From: Isoperla grammatica
Lineage: Eukaryota; Arthropoda; Insecta; Plecoptera; Perlodidae
Length of the DNA: 64,000 nucleotides
Direction of reading: 5' to 3'
NCBI GenBank assembly: GCA_945910005.1
Contig: OX246739.1
Span: 568,501 to 632,500, forward strand
Position numbers and translations under genes: made by a program
Shown: in pieces, positions 43,279 through 53,959 of the stretch
Numbering within the stretch: the first letter of the stretch is position 1
Layout of the letters: each line of letters starts with the position of its first letter
Notes under the pieces: model-generated
Database searches by the model: none
Seen by the model: only the letters and a program-made list of their open reading frames with translations
Told to the model about the DNA's origin: nothing

Positions 43279-43355
43279 GTGGGTGTAACGGGACTCGAAC
43301 CCCAGACCTCAAGCACTCGAAGCCGCGACGCTACTGAGTACGCCCTGCCATCCGA
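43279..43355 (-). ncRNA. tRNA-like module B (representative of 8)
   Basis: On the minus strand: GGCGTACTCAGTAGCGTCG resembles a tRNA D-arm/A box (CTCAGTRG core). It is followed about 35 nt later by GGTTCGAGTCC, an exact match to the B-box consensus, and then by CACTTTTTTTCC, a Pol III-type terminator. The anticodon arm is not convincing. It differs clearly from module A, so each array unit carries two distinct tRNA-like sequences in the same direction. Confidence 0.6.
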
Positions 43356-44316
43356 TGGACATTTATTTGCTTTCACCAGTAGATAACACACTGGTCTCAA
43401 TGTATGGCATAGCTTGTTGTATTCAGATAGCTCGTCATCACGCCAACATTAAAACATGTTTCCTCGGCTAACCGTTTATGCAAAGCAAACATTAACATGG
43501 TTCATGTATAGAGTAAGAATGTCCAATGCAGAACCTCTAATCATTATTTTCTTAACCCTTTAACAAGAGACGCTACGCGTCGTCAAAGACGTGCTCAAAT
43601 AAACTCTGTTTTTTAGAATTATATTCTTTATGGCTATATTGTTTATTTGGGTGCACTTAAAGTTCATTCCAGAGGTAGATCTGAAAATTGTCTACTTAAA
43701 AAAAATCATTGCCTCGCTATGTTTGTTGTGAACGACTCAGACGTCGCCGAAATTTTCAAGATTTTCTTGTCAAGTTCCACTTTCGGTACCGATTGTGGAT
43801 GAACGGTGGTACCTAGTTAGTCGTAGCGTGGAACTTAAGGTCAGTAAGAATCCTTGGTGACGTAGTATGAGCGTCAGTAGCGTCGGTTTGCACTGGTCGT
43901 GGTGAGGCGACGCCAACTTCAGGTAACCAAAATTGTAGATTTTTTCAGGTTTTTATTTTTTAACGGGTAAACGGTTTGAGATAGAATTTTTTGGTTGTCC
44001 ATTCCTTCTTATTCATTGCTCTCTTGTAATGTTTCGTATTTTTTTAAAAATAAAAAAAATCAAAAATTTCAAAATTCTCCGATTGTGCTCTTCTGAGACA
44101 AAATTTGAAATTTTGGGCGCCTGTATCTCTGTAAGTATGACCCCCAGCATATTTTCGTTTTCAGGATGTCTAGATAATTAACGCAAAAAAAATTAAAAAA
44201 ATACAGAAACAAATTTGGGCCACACGTTTTTTTGCTACGAGCGCTTAAAAAAAAAATTTCCCCCATGTAAAAAACCCTTCTCAACTTTGCTTGTCTGAAT
44301 ATGGAAGAAAAAAAGA

Positions 44317-45804
44317 CTGCCGGTTGCGGGTATCGAACCCCGGACCGCGAAAACACTAGTCGGCGTCGCTACTGCCTACGCCACGCCACTCGATGGAAGT
44401 TGCATCGCTTACACTAGTACATAACACACTGCTCTCAATGAATGCATGTATGTATCTCGATTCATTCTTATTGTAATTGTAACACCTAAGATAGATGGAT
44501 TTACGAACAGAGGGTCTCATTGGATTTAAAACATATCCAAGCATACGATCTGAAGATAAAAACTCCGAAAATTGTGAAAAAAACGGCTTTAAAGTTTTTT
44601 TAAATTTTCGGAGTTTTTATCATCAGATCGTATTGATTGATTGGTTGATCGCGAAAGGGTTAATCGTTTGTGGAAACAATGTGCCGTTTGACAGTTAAAA
44701 AATAAACCGTGTCCCTGCACGTTGATGCATTGATATTAATGCGTGAAAATGGTGGAAAAAAAGTGGGTGTAACGGGACTCGAACCCCAGACCTCAAGCAC
44801 TCGAAGCCGCGACGCTACTGAGTATGCCCTGCCATCCGATGGAAATTGATTTGCTTTCACAGTAGCCTAGATAACACACAGGTCTCAATGTATGGCATAG
44901 CTTGTTGTATTCAGATAGCTCGTCATCACGCCAACATTAAAACATGTTTCCTCGGCTAACCGTTAATGCAAAGCAAACATTAACATGTTTCATGTATAGA
45001 GTAAGAATGTCCAATGCAGAACCTCTAATCATTATTTTCTTAACCCTTTAACAAGAGACGCTACGCGTCGTCAAAGACGTGCTCAAATAAACTCTGTTTT
45101 TTTAGAATTATATTCTTTACGGCTATATTGTTTATTTAAGTGCACTTAAAGTTCATTCCAGAGGTAGATCTGACAAATTGTCTACTTAAAAAAAATCATC
45201 GCCTCGCTATGTTTGTTGTGAACGACGTCAGACGTCGCCGAAATTTTCAAGATTTTCTTGTCAAGTTCCACTTTCGGTACCGATTGTGGATGAACAGTGG
45301 TACCTAGTTAGTCGTAGCGTCGAACTTAAGGTCAGTAAGAATCCTTGGTGACGTAGTATGAGCGTCAGTAGCGTCGGTTTGCACTGGTCGTGGTGAGGCG
45401 ACGCCAACTTCAGGTAACCAAAATTGTAGATTTTTTGAGGTTTTTATTTTTTTACGGGTAAACGGTTTGAGATAGAATTTTTTGGTTGTCCATTCCTTCT
45501 TGTTCATTGCTCTCTTGTAATGTTTCGTATTTTTTAAAAAATCAAAAAAATCAAAAATTTCAAAATTCTCCGATTGTGCTCTTCTGAGACAAAATTTGAA
45601 ATTTTGGGCGCCTGTATCTCTGTCAGTATGACCCCCAGCATATTTTCGTTTTCAGGATGTCTAGATAATTACCGCAAAAAAAATAAAAAAAATACAGAAA
45701 CAAATTTGGGCCACACGTTTTTTTGCTACGAGCGCTTAAAAAAAAAATTTCCCCCATGTAAACCCTTCTCAACTTTGCTTGTCTGAATATGGAAGAAAAA
45801 AAGA
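44317..45804. repeat. Array unit 3
   Basis: Module A 44317-44392; spacer 44573-44603 in orientation 1; module B 44763-44840. Small variants (TTCTTGTTCATTGC, AACAGTGGTACC) tie it to unit 5. Confidence 0.9.
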
Positions 45805-47346
45805 CTGCCGGTTGCGGGTATCGAACCCCGGACCGCGAAAACACTAGTCGGCGTCGCTACTGCCTACGCCACGCCACTCGATGGAAGTTGCATCGCTTAC
45901 ACTAGTACATAACACACTGCTCTCAATGAATGCATGTATGTATCTCGATTCATTCTTATTGTAATTGTAACACCTAAGATAGATGGATTTACGAACAGAG
46001 GGTCTCATTGGATTTAAAACATATCCAAGAATACGATCTGATGATAAAAACTCCGAAAATTGTGAAAAAAACGGCTTCAGAGTTTTTTTAAATACGATCT
46101 GAAGATAAAAACTCCGAAAATTTAAAAAAACTCTTAAGCCGTTTTTTTCACAATTTTCGGAGTTTTTATCATCAGATCGTATTGATTGATTGGTTGATCG
46201 CGAAAGAGTTAATCGTTTGTGGAAACAATGAGCCGTTTGACAGTTAAAAAATAAACCGTGTCCCTGCACGTTGATGCATTGATATTAATGCGTGAAAATG
46301 GTGGAAAAAGAGTGGGTGTAACGGGACTCGATCCCCAGACCTCAAGCACTCGAAGCCGCGACGCTACTGAGTACGCCCTGCCATCCGATGGAAATTTATT
46401 TGCTTTCACCAGTAGATAACACACTGGTCTCAATGTATGGCATAGCTTGTTGTATTCAGATAGCTCGTCATCACGCTAACATTAAAACATGTTTCCTCGG
46501 CTAACCGTTTATGCAAAGCAAACATTAACATGGTTCATGTATAGAGTAAGAATGTCCAATGCAGAACCTCTAATCATTATTTTCTTAACCCTTTAACAAG
46601 AGACGCTACGCGTCGTCAAAGACGTGCTCAAATAAACTCTGTTTTTTAGAATTATATTCTTTACGGCTATATTGTTTATTTGGGTGCACTTAAAAGTTCA
46701 TTCCAGAGGTAGATCAAATTGTCTACTTAAAAAAAAGTCATCGCCTCGCTATGTTTGTTGTGAACGACGTCAGACGTCGCCGAAATTTTCAAGATTTTGT
46801 TGTCAAGTTCCACTTTCGGTACCGATTGTGGATGAACGGTGGTACCTAGTTAGTCGTAGCGTGGAACTTTAGGTCAGTAAGAATCCTTGGTGACGTAGTA
46901 TGAGCGTCAGTAGCGTCGGTTTGCACTGGTCGTGGTGAGGCGACGCCAACTTCAGGTAACCAAAATTGTAGATTTTTTGAGGTTTTTATTTTTTTACGGG
47001 TAAACGGTTTGAGATAGAATTTTTTGGTTGTCCATTCCTTCTTATTCATTGCTCTCTTGTAATGTTTCGTATTTTTTAAAAAATAAAAAAAATAAAAAAT
47101 TTCAAAATTCTCCGATTGTGCTCTTCTGAGACAAAATTTGAAATTTTGGGCGCCTGTATCTCTGTAAGTATGACCCCCAGCATATTTTCGTTTTCAGGAT
47201 GTCTAGATAATTAACGCAAAAAAAATCAAAAAAATACAGAAACAAATTTGGGCCACACGTTTTTTTGCTACGAGCGCTTAAAAAAAAAATTTCCCCCATG
47301 TAAACCCTTCTCAACTTTGCTTGTCTGAATATGGAAGAAAAAAAGA
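45805..47346. repeat. Array unit 4, with doubled inverted-arm cassette
   Basis: Module A 45805-45880; spacer orientation 1 at 46061-46091, then directly a second left arm (from 46092) and the spacer in orientation 2 at 46122-46152, then the right arm; module B 46312-46388 with GATCCCC in place of GAACCCC. Variants (AGATCAAATTG, GTGGAACTTTAGG) tie it to unit 6. The extra cassette explains the 1542-bp length. Confidence 0.9.
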
Positions 47347-49578
47347 CTGCCGGTTGCGGGTATCGAACCCCGGACCGCGAAAACACTAGTCGGCGTCGCT
47401 ACCATGCCTACGCCACGCCACTCGATGGAAGTTGCATCGCTTACACTAGTACAGGGGTGCCCAACATACGGCCCGCGGGCCGCATGCGGCCCGCCAAGCC
47501 ATTTCATCTGGCCCACAATTCCCATTTACATTCTAGTCTCACAACTAAACCCACGAAGAAAATTCAATTTTATTTGAAAGCACATTGTTTTGAAATTTAT
47601 TCGGTGGATATGAGTATAACTATATTTAAGACTTCGCAGCAAACAAGTATCACAATTCTTTTGTTTCTACTTCTAGTTTTGTTCTCGTTCAAGCCTAGTT
47701 TCTTGGAAGCCGTGGTGGGGCCGGGGGGGGGGGTTAATTGTTTTCTGTGGCGACATCCGACTTATACTAACTGGCGAGGACTCTACTGGCACAGATAACA
47801 AATGCTACTGGTTATACAAGTGTCCCCGCAAATATGTTTCACCCTTTTAGTTGTGATCTTGCAAAGGCATCATGACTCGAAGCACAAAAACGAGGGTAAT
47901 AAAATGAAGGATTAATTCGAATTGAAAAAGTAAATCTTTTTTCGCAGTATGTTAAAAAGAAGGTAAATAAGAATCAAGCGTCTGTCCGCGCTAGTTTTCG
48001 TGTTGCACAGTGCACATTTACTAGCAGCGGGGGGAAAACCATTTGCTGACGGAGAATTTGATAAAGATATTGAATAACCAGACTTTATACGTGTATATAT
48101 ATATAGTTAAGTTGGTGTGGCCCGCCAACATTGAATAATTATGCTGTGTGGCCCACTTCTAAATTAAGTTGGGCACCCCTGCACTAGAACATAACACACT
48201 GCTCTCAATGAATGCATGTATGTATCTCGATTCATTCTTATTGTAATTGTAACACCTAAGATAGATGGATTTACGAACAGAGGGTCTCATTGGATTTAAA
48301 ACATATCCAAGCATACGATCTGAAGATAAAAACTCCGAAAATTGTGAAAAAAAACGGCTTTAAAGTTTTTTTAAATTTTCGGAGTTTTTATCATCAGATC
48401 GTATTGATTGATTGGTTGATCGCGAAAGAGTTAATCGTTTGTGGAAACAATGCGAGCCGTTTGACAGTTAAAAAATAAACCGTGTCCCTGCACGTTGATG
48501 CATTGATATTAATGCGTGAAAATGGTGGGAAAAAAGTGGGTGTAACGGGACTCGAACCCCAGACCTCAAGCACTCGAAGCCGCGACGCTACTGAGTATGC
48601 CCTGCCATCCGATGGAAATTGATTTGCTTTCACCAGTAGCCTAGATAACACACAGGTCTCAATGTAATGGCATAGCTTGTTGTATTCAGATAGCTCGTCA
48701 TCACGCCAACATTAAAACATGTTTCCTCGGCTAACCGTTAATGCAAAGCAAACATTAACATGTTTCATGTATAGAGTAAGAATGTCCAATGCAGAACCTC
48801 TAATCATTATTTTCTTAACCCTTTAACAAGAGACGCTACGCGTCGTCAAAGACGTGCTTAAATAAACTCTGTTTTTTAGAATTATATTCTTTACGGCTAT
48901 ATTGTTTATTTAAGCGCACTTAAAGTTCATTCCAGAGGTAGATCTGACAAATTGTCTACTTAAAAAAAATCATCGCCTCGCTATGTTTGTTGTGAACGAC
49001 GTCAGACGTCGCCGAAATTTTCAAGATTTTCTTGTCAAGTTCCACTTTCGGTACCGATTGTGGATGAACAGTGGTACCTAGTTAGTCGTAGCGTCGAACT
49101 TAAGGTCAGTAAGAATCCTTGGTGACGTAGTATGAGCGTCAGTAGCGTCGGTTTGCACTGGTCGTGGTGAGGCGACGCCAACTTCAGGTAACCAAAATTG
49201 TAGATTTTTTGAGGTTTTTATTTTTTTACGGGTAAACGGTTTGAGATAGAATTTTTTGGTTGTCCATTCCTTCTTGTTCATTGCTCTCTTGTAATGTTTC
49301 GTATTTTTTGAAAAATAAAAAGAATCAAAAATTTCAAAATTCTCCGATTGTGCTCTTCTGAGACAAAATTTGAAATTTTGGGCGCCTGTATCTCTGTCAG
49401 TATGACCCCCAGCATATTTTAGTTTTCAGGATGTCTAGATAATTACCGCAAAAAAAATAAAAAAAATACAGAAACAAATTTGGGCCACACGTTTTTTTGC
49501 TACGAGCGCTTAAAAAAAAAATTTCCCCCATGTAAACCCTTCTCAACTTTGCTTGTCTGAATATGGAAGAAAAAAAGA
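47347..49578. repeat. Array unit 5, carrying a hAT insertion
   Basis: Module A 47347-47424 (two extra bases in the A-box region); hAT element 47452-48181; spacer from 48343 in orientation 1; module B 48536-48612. Otherwise nearly identical to unit 3. Confidence 0.9.
47452..48181. mobile_element. Non-autonomous hAT element, 730 bp, inside array unit 5
   Basis: Ends CAGGGGTGCCCAAC and the inverse GTTGGGCACCCCTG, with the GGCCCGC-rich subterminal region known from hAT families. The target repeat is CACTAGTA (47444-47451) and CACTAGAA (48182-48189), 7 of 8 identical. Sister units show the empty site CACTAGTACATAAC. The interior holds a G run (47720-47734) and no transposase. Confidence 0.9.
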
Positions 49579-51061
49579 CTGCCGGTTGCGGGTATCGAAC
49601 CCCGGACCGCGAAAACACTAGTCGGCGTCGCTACTGCCTACGCCACGCCACTCGATGGAAGTTGCATCGCTTACACTAGTACATAACACACTGCTCTCAA
49701 TGAATGCATGTATGTATCTCGATTCATTCTTATTGTAATTGTAACACCTAAGATAGATGGATTTACCAACAGAGGGTCTCATTGGATTTAAAACATATCC
49801 AAGAATACGATCTGAAGATAAAAACTCCGAAAATTTAAAAAAACTCTGAAGCCGTTTTTTTCACAATTTTCGGAGTTTTTATCATCAGATCGTATTGATT
49901 GATTGGTTGATCGCGAAAGAGTTAATCGTTTGTGGAAACAATGAGCCGTTTGACAGTTAAAAAATAAACCGTGTCCCTGCACGTTGATGCATTGATATTA
50001 ATGCGTGAAAATGGTGGAAAAAAAGTGGGTGTAACGGGACTCGAACCCCAGACCTCAAGCACTCGAAGCCGCGACGCTACTGAGTACGCCCTGCCATCCG
50101 ATGGAAATTTATTTGCTTTCACCAGTAGATAACACACTGGTCTCAATGTATGGCATAGCTTGTTGTATTCAGATAGCTCGTCATCACGCCAACATTAAAA
50201 CATGTTTCCTCGGCTAACCGTTTATGCAAAGCAAACATTAACATGGTTCATGTATAGAGTAAGAATGTCCAATGCAGAACCTCTAATCATTATTTTCTTA
50301 ACCCTTTAACAAGAGACGCTACGCGTCGTCAAAGACGTGCTCAAATAAACTCTGTTTTTTAGAATTATATTCTTTACGGCTATATTGTTTATTTGGGTGC
50401 ACTTAAAAGTTCATTCCAGAGGTAGATCAAATTGTCTACTTAAAAAAAAGTCATCGCCTCGCTATGTTTGTTGTGAACGACGTCAGACGTCGCCGAAATT
50501 TTCAAGATTTTGTTGTCAAGTTCCACTTTCGGTACCGATTGTGGATGAACGGTGGTACCTAGTTAGTCGTAGCGTGGAACTTTAGGTCAGTAAGAATCCT
50601 TGGTGACGTAGTATGAGCGTCAGTAGCGTCGGTTTGCACTGGTCGTGGTGAGGCGACGCCAACTTCAGGTAACCAAAATTGTAGATTTTTTGAGGTTTTT
50701 ATTTTTTTACGGGTAAACGGTTTGAGATAGAATTTTTTGGTTGTCCATTCCTTCTTATTCATTGCTCTCTTGTAATGTTTCGTATTTTTTTAAAAATAAA
50801 AAAAATTAAAAATTTCAAAATTCTCCGATTGTGCTCTTCTAAGACAAAATTTGAAATTTTGGGCGCTTGTATCTTTGTAAGTATGACCCCCAGCATATTT
50901 TCGTTTTCAGGATGTCTATAGATAATTAACGCAAAAAAAATCAAAAAAATACAGAAACAAATTTGGGCCACACGGTTTTTTGCTACGAACGCTTAAAAAA
51001 AAAATTTCCCCCATGTAAACCCTTCTCAACTTTGCTTGTCTGAATATGGAAGAAAAAAAGA
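49579..51061. repeat. Array unit 6
   Basis: Module A 49579-49654; spacer 49835-49865 in orientation 2; module B 50025-50101. Nearly identical to unit 4 but with a single cassette. Confidence 0.9.
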
Positions 51062-53168
51062 CTGCGTGTGGCGGGTATCGAACCCCGGACCGCGAAAACA
51101 CTAGTCGGCGTCGCTACTGCCTACGCCACGCCACTCGATGGAAGTTGCATCGCTTACACTAGTACATAACACACTGCTCTCAATGAATGCATATATGTAT
51201 CTCGATTCATTCTTATTGTAATTGTAACACCTAAGATAGATGGATTTACGAACAGAGGGTCTCATTGGATTTAAAACATATCCAAGAATACGATCTGAAG
51301 ATAAAAACTCCGAAAATGGTGAAAAAAACGGCTTCAAAGTTTGTTTAAATTTTCGGAGTTTTTATCATCAGATCGTATTGATTGATTGGTTGATCGCGAA
51401 AGAGTTAATCGTTTGTGGAAACAATGAGCCGTTTGACAGTTAAAAAATAAACCGTGTCCCTGCACGTTGATGCATTGATATATTAATGCGTGAAAATGGT
51501 GCAAAAAAAAGTGGGTGTATCGGGACTCGAACCCCAGACCTCAAGCACTCGAAGCCGCGACGCTACTGAGTACGCCCTGCCATCCGATGGAAATTGATTT
51601 GCTTTCACCAGTAGATAACACACTGCTCTCAATGCATGAATCTCAATGTATCTCGTATATATGTCTTCTCAGATTTTCGATTTTTACATTGTCTTTTTAT
51701 GATTGTATTCGATTAAAATTGACCCCCTGAATCCGAATCAGTAAACAGTTTTTTGCGGAAACGAACCGTTCGTCTGTAAAAAAATAATCTGTATTTAACT
51801 CAATACTTTCTTATTGTAATTGTAGGGCCAAATAAAGATGGATTTACGAACTTAGGGTCTCGTTGGACTCAAAAAATGTCAAAGAGTACGATCTGATGAT
51901 AAAAACTCTTAAAATTGATAAAAAAAATTGAAGCCGTTTTTTTTCTAAGTCCAAAAAATAAGGTTCTGTACATCTTGTCTCTTTGAAGTGGCATTTGAAA
52001 TATCTTGATCACGTGAATGCCAAACAGCAAACTGTTTTTGGAATGAATAAGGAAATTCACCGTTAAAAATAAACCGTGTCTAAACCGGCTTCATGTACAT
52101 TGATGTATTGACATAAATGTGTGAATACGGTGAAAAAAAAAGAGTGAGTGTAACGGGTCTCGAACCCCAGACCTCCAGCACTCGAAGCCGTGACGCTACT
52201 GAGTACGCCAACCGATGGAAATTGATTGGCTTTCACCAGTAGATAACACACTGATCTCAATGTATGGCAGCTTGTTGTATTCAGATAGCTCGTCATCACG
52301 CCAACATTAAAACATGTTTCCTCGGCTAACCGTTAATGCAAAGCAAACATTAACATGGTTCATGTATAGAGTAAGAATGTCCAATGCAGAACCTCTAATC
52401 ATTATTTTCTTAACCCTTTAACAAGAGACGCTACGCGTCGTCAAAGACGTGCTCAAATAAACTCTGTTTTTTAGAATTATATTCTTTACGGCTATATTGT
52501 TTATTTGGGTGCACTTAAAGTTCATTCCAGAGGTAGATCTGAAAATTGTCTACTTAAAAAAAAAATCATCGCCTCGCTATGTTTGTTGTGAACGACGTCA
52601 GACGTCGCCGAAATGTTCAAGATTTTCTTGTCAAGTTCCACTTTCGGTACCGATTGTGGATGAACGGTGGTACCTAGTTAGTCGTAGCGTCGAACTTAAG
52701 GTCAGTAAGAATCCTTGGTGACGTAGTATGAGCGTCAGTAGCGTTGGTTTGCACAGGTCGTGGTGAGGCGACGCCAACTTCAGGTATAACCAAAATAGTA
52801 CATATTTTTTGAGGTTTTTATTTTTTTACGGGTAAGCGGTTTGAGATAGAATTTTTTGGTTGTCAATTCCTTCTTATTCATTGCTCTCTTGTAATGTTTC
52901 GTATTTTTTAAAAAATAAAAAAAATCAAAAATTTCAAAATTCTCCGATTGTGCTCTTCTGAGACAAAATTTGAAATTTTGGGCGCCTGTATCTCTGTAAG
53001 TATGACCCCCAGCATATTTTCGTTTTCAGGATGTCTAGATAATTAACGCAAAAAAAATAAAGAAACAAATTTGGGCCACACGTTTTTTTGCTACGAGCGC
53101 TTAAAAAAAAAATTTCCCCCATGTAAACCCTTCTCAACTTTGCTTGTCTGAATATGGAAGAAAAAAGA
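51062..53168. repeat. Array unit 7, longer and diverged in the middle
   Basis: Module A 51062-51137 (altered 3' end, GTGTGGCGGG); spacer 51318-51348 in orientation 1; module B 51511-51588. An extra ~600-bp diverged stretch follows (51620-52250) with a decayed cassette near 51885-51945 and a second module B at 52144-52217; then normal unit sequence to 53168. Confidence 0.85.
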
Positions 53169-53830
53169 CTGCCGGTTGCGGGTATCGAACCCCGGACCGC
53201 GAAAACACTAGTCGGCGTTGCTACTGCCTACGCCACGCCACTCGATGGAAGTTGGATTGCTTACACTAGTACATAACACACTGCTCTCAACGTTGTGCGT
53301 TGTTCGGGGTATTCAGTTAGCTTAACCTCCTATAGCCGTCTGAACTCCGGATACACGTCCACAGAAAACGCAGTTTTGAGACTTTCAAGACTTGACGTTG
53401 GGAACATCACTATAACCTCCTATAGCCGTCTGAACTTCTTATACACATCCACAGAAAACGTAGTTTTGGGACCCACGTTGGGAACATCACACTGAACAGC
53501 CAACATATTAAATCACGTTTCCTCGGCTAACCATGATTTCTAGGCAAACCAAAACATGTTCCATGTGTACATTGGGAATGTCCGATGCAGGAAGTGTATA
53601 CATTATTTTCTTAACCCTTTAACCCGTGACGCTACGCTCTGTCAAAAACGTGCTTAAATACACTGTGTTTTTGAGGTTTTAATTTTTTATGACTTTATTG
53701 TTTTTATACCAGAGGTAGATCTGATAATTGTCTTCTTTGAAGAAAAGCAACGTCTCCCTATGTTTACTGTGGACGACGTCAGTAGGCGTCGCTGCAATTT
53801 CAAAGATATAACGGTCAAGTTTCACTTTCA
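53169..53830. repeat. Array unit 8, partial and diverged right edge
   Basis: Module A 53169-53244 is well kept. It is followed by a two-copy ~80-bp tandem repeat (53320-53490, AACCTCCTATAGCCGTCTGA twice) and a diverged version of the unit's latter half (CGTTTCCTCGGCTAACC, TTCTTAACCCTTTAACC, GACGACGTCAGTAGGCGTCG) ending near 53830. Confidence 0.75.
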
Positions 53831-53879
53831 CTATCAAGAACGTTTTTTTTTTTTATGTTATAGACAGTACCTTGCTTGT

Positions 53880-53955
53880 GATTGGCTCTCGTCGTCATCA
53901 GCAGTCTTTTGCCGTAAGGACTCTTCTTGTGGTCAATTGGCAAGCTCCAAGTACT
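53880..53955. repeat. Dispersed repeat shared with 57172-57243
   Basis: GGCTCTCGTCGTCATCAGCAG through CAAGCTCCAAGTA matches 57175-57243 (GGCTCTCGTCGCTGACAGCAG, ACAAGCTCCAAGTA). It is probably part of the retroelement whose tail is at 57015-57170. Confidence 0.6.
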
Positions 53956-53959
53956 ACTT

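Larger units (their letters stand above)
42831..44316. repeat. Array unit 2
   Basis: Module A 42831-42906; inverted-arm cassette with spacer 43089-43119 in orientation 2 (reverse complement of unit 1); module B 43279-43355. Confidence 0.9.
41338..53830. repeat. Tandem array of ~1.49-kb composite units, about 8 copies
   Basis: The first marker of each unit (the A tRNA-like module) starts at 41347, 42831, 44317, 45805, 47347, 49579, 51062 and 53169. Spacings are 1484, 1486, 1488, 1542, 2232 (with a 738-bp hAT insertion plus target repeat), 1483 and 2107 bp. A unit runs: module A (minus), a 30-bp inverted-repeat cassette, module B (minus), a segment rich in GACG/CGTC palindromes, A/T runs, then the next A. 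No protein-coding frame is conserved as such; recurring short frames are shadows of the repeat. The array ends in a diverged partial copy. Confidence 0.93.

Noticed and set aside
47331..47798. A 155-codon frame spanning the hAT insertion in unit 5
   Set aside because: It crosses the transposon boundary at 47452 and exists only because of that insertion.
41021..52299. Recurrent 60-140 codon frames (for example those starting MFSRSGVRYPQPAV or MNKKEWTTKKFY) in the tandem array
   Set aside because: They recur only because the DNA unit recurs. They run through tRNA-like modules and oligo-A/T runs, change frame between units, and have no signal peptide or domain.
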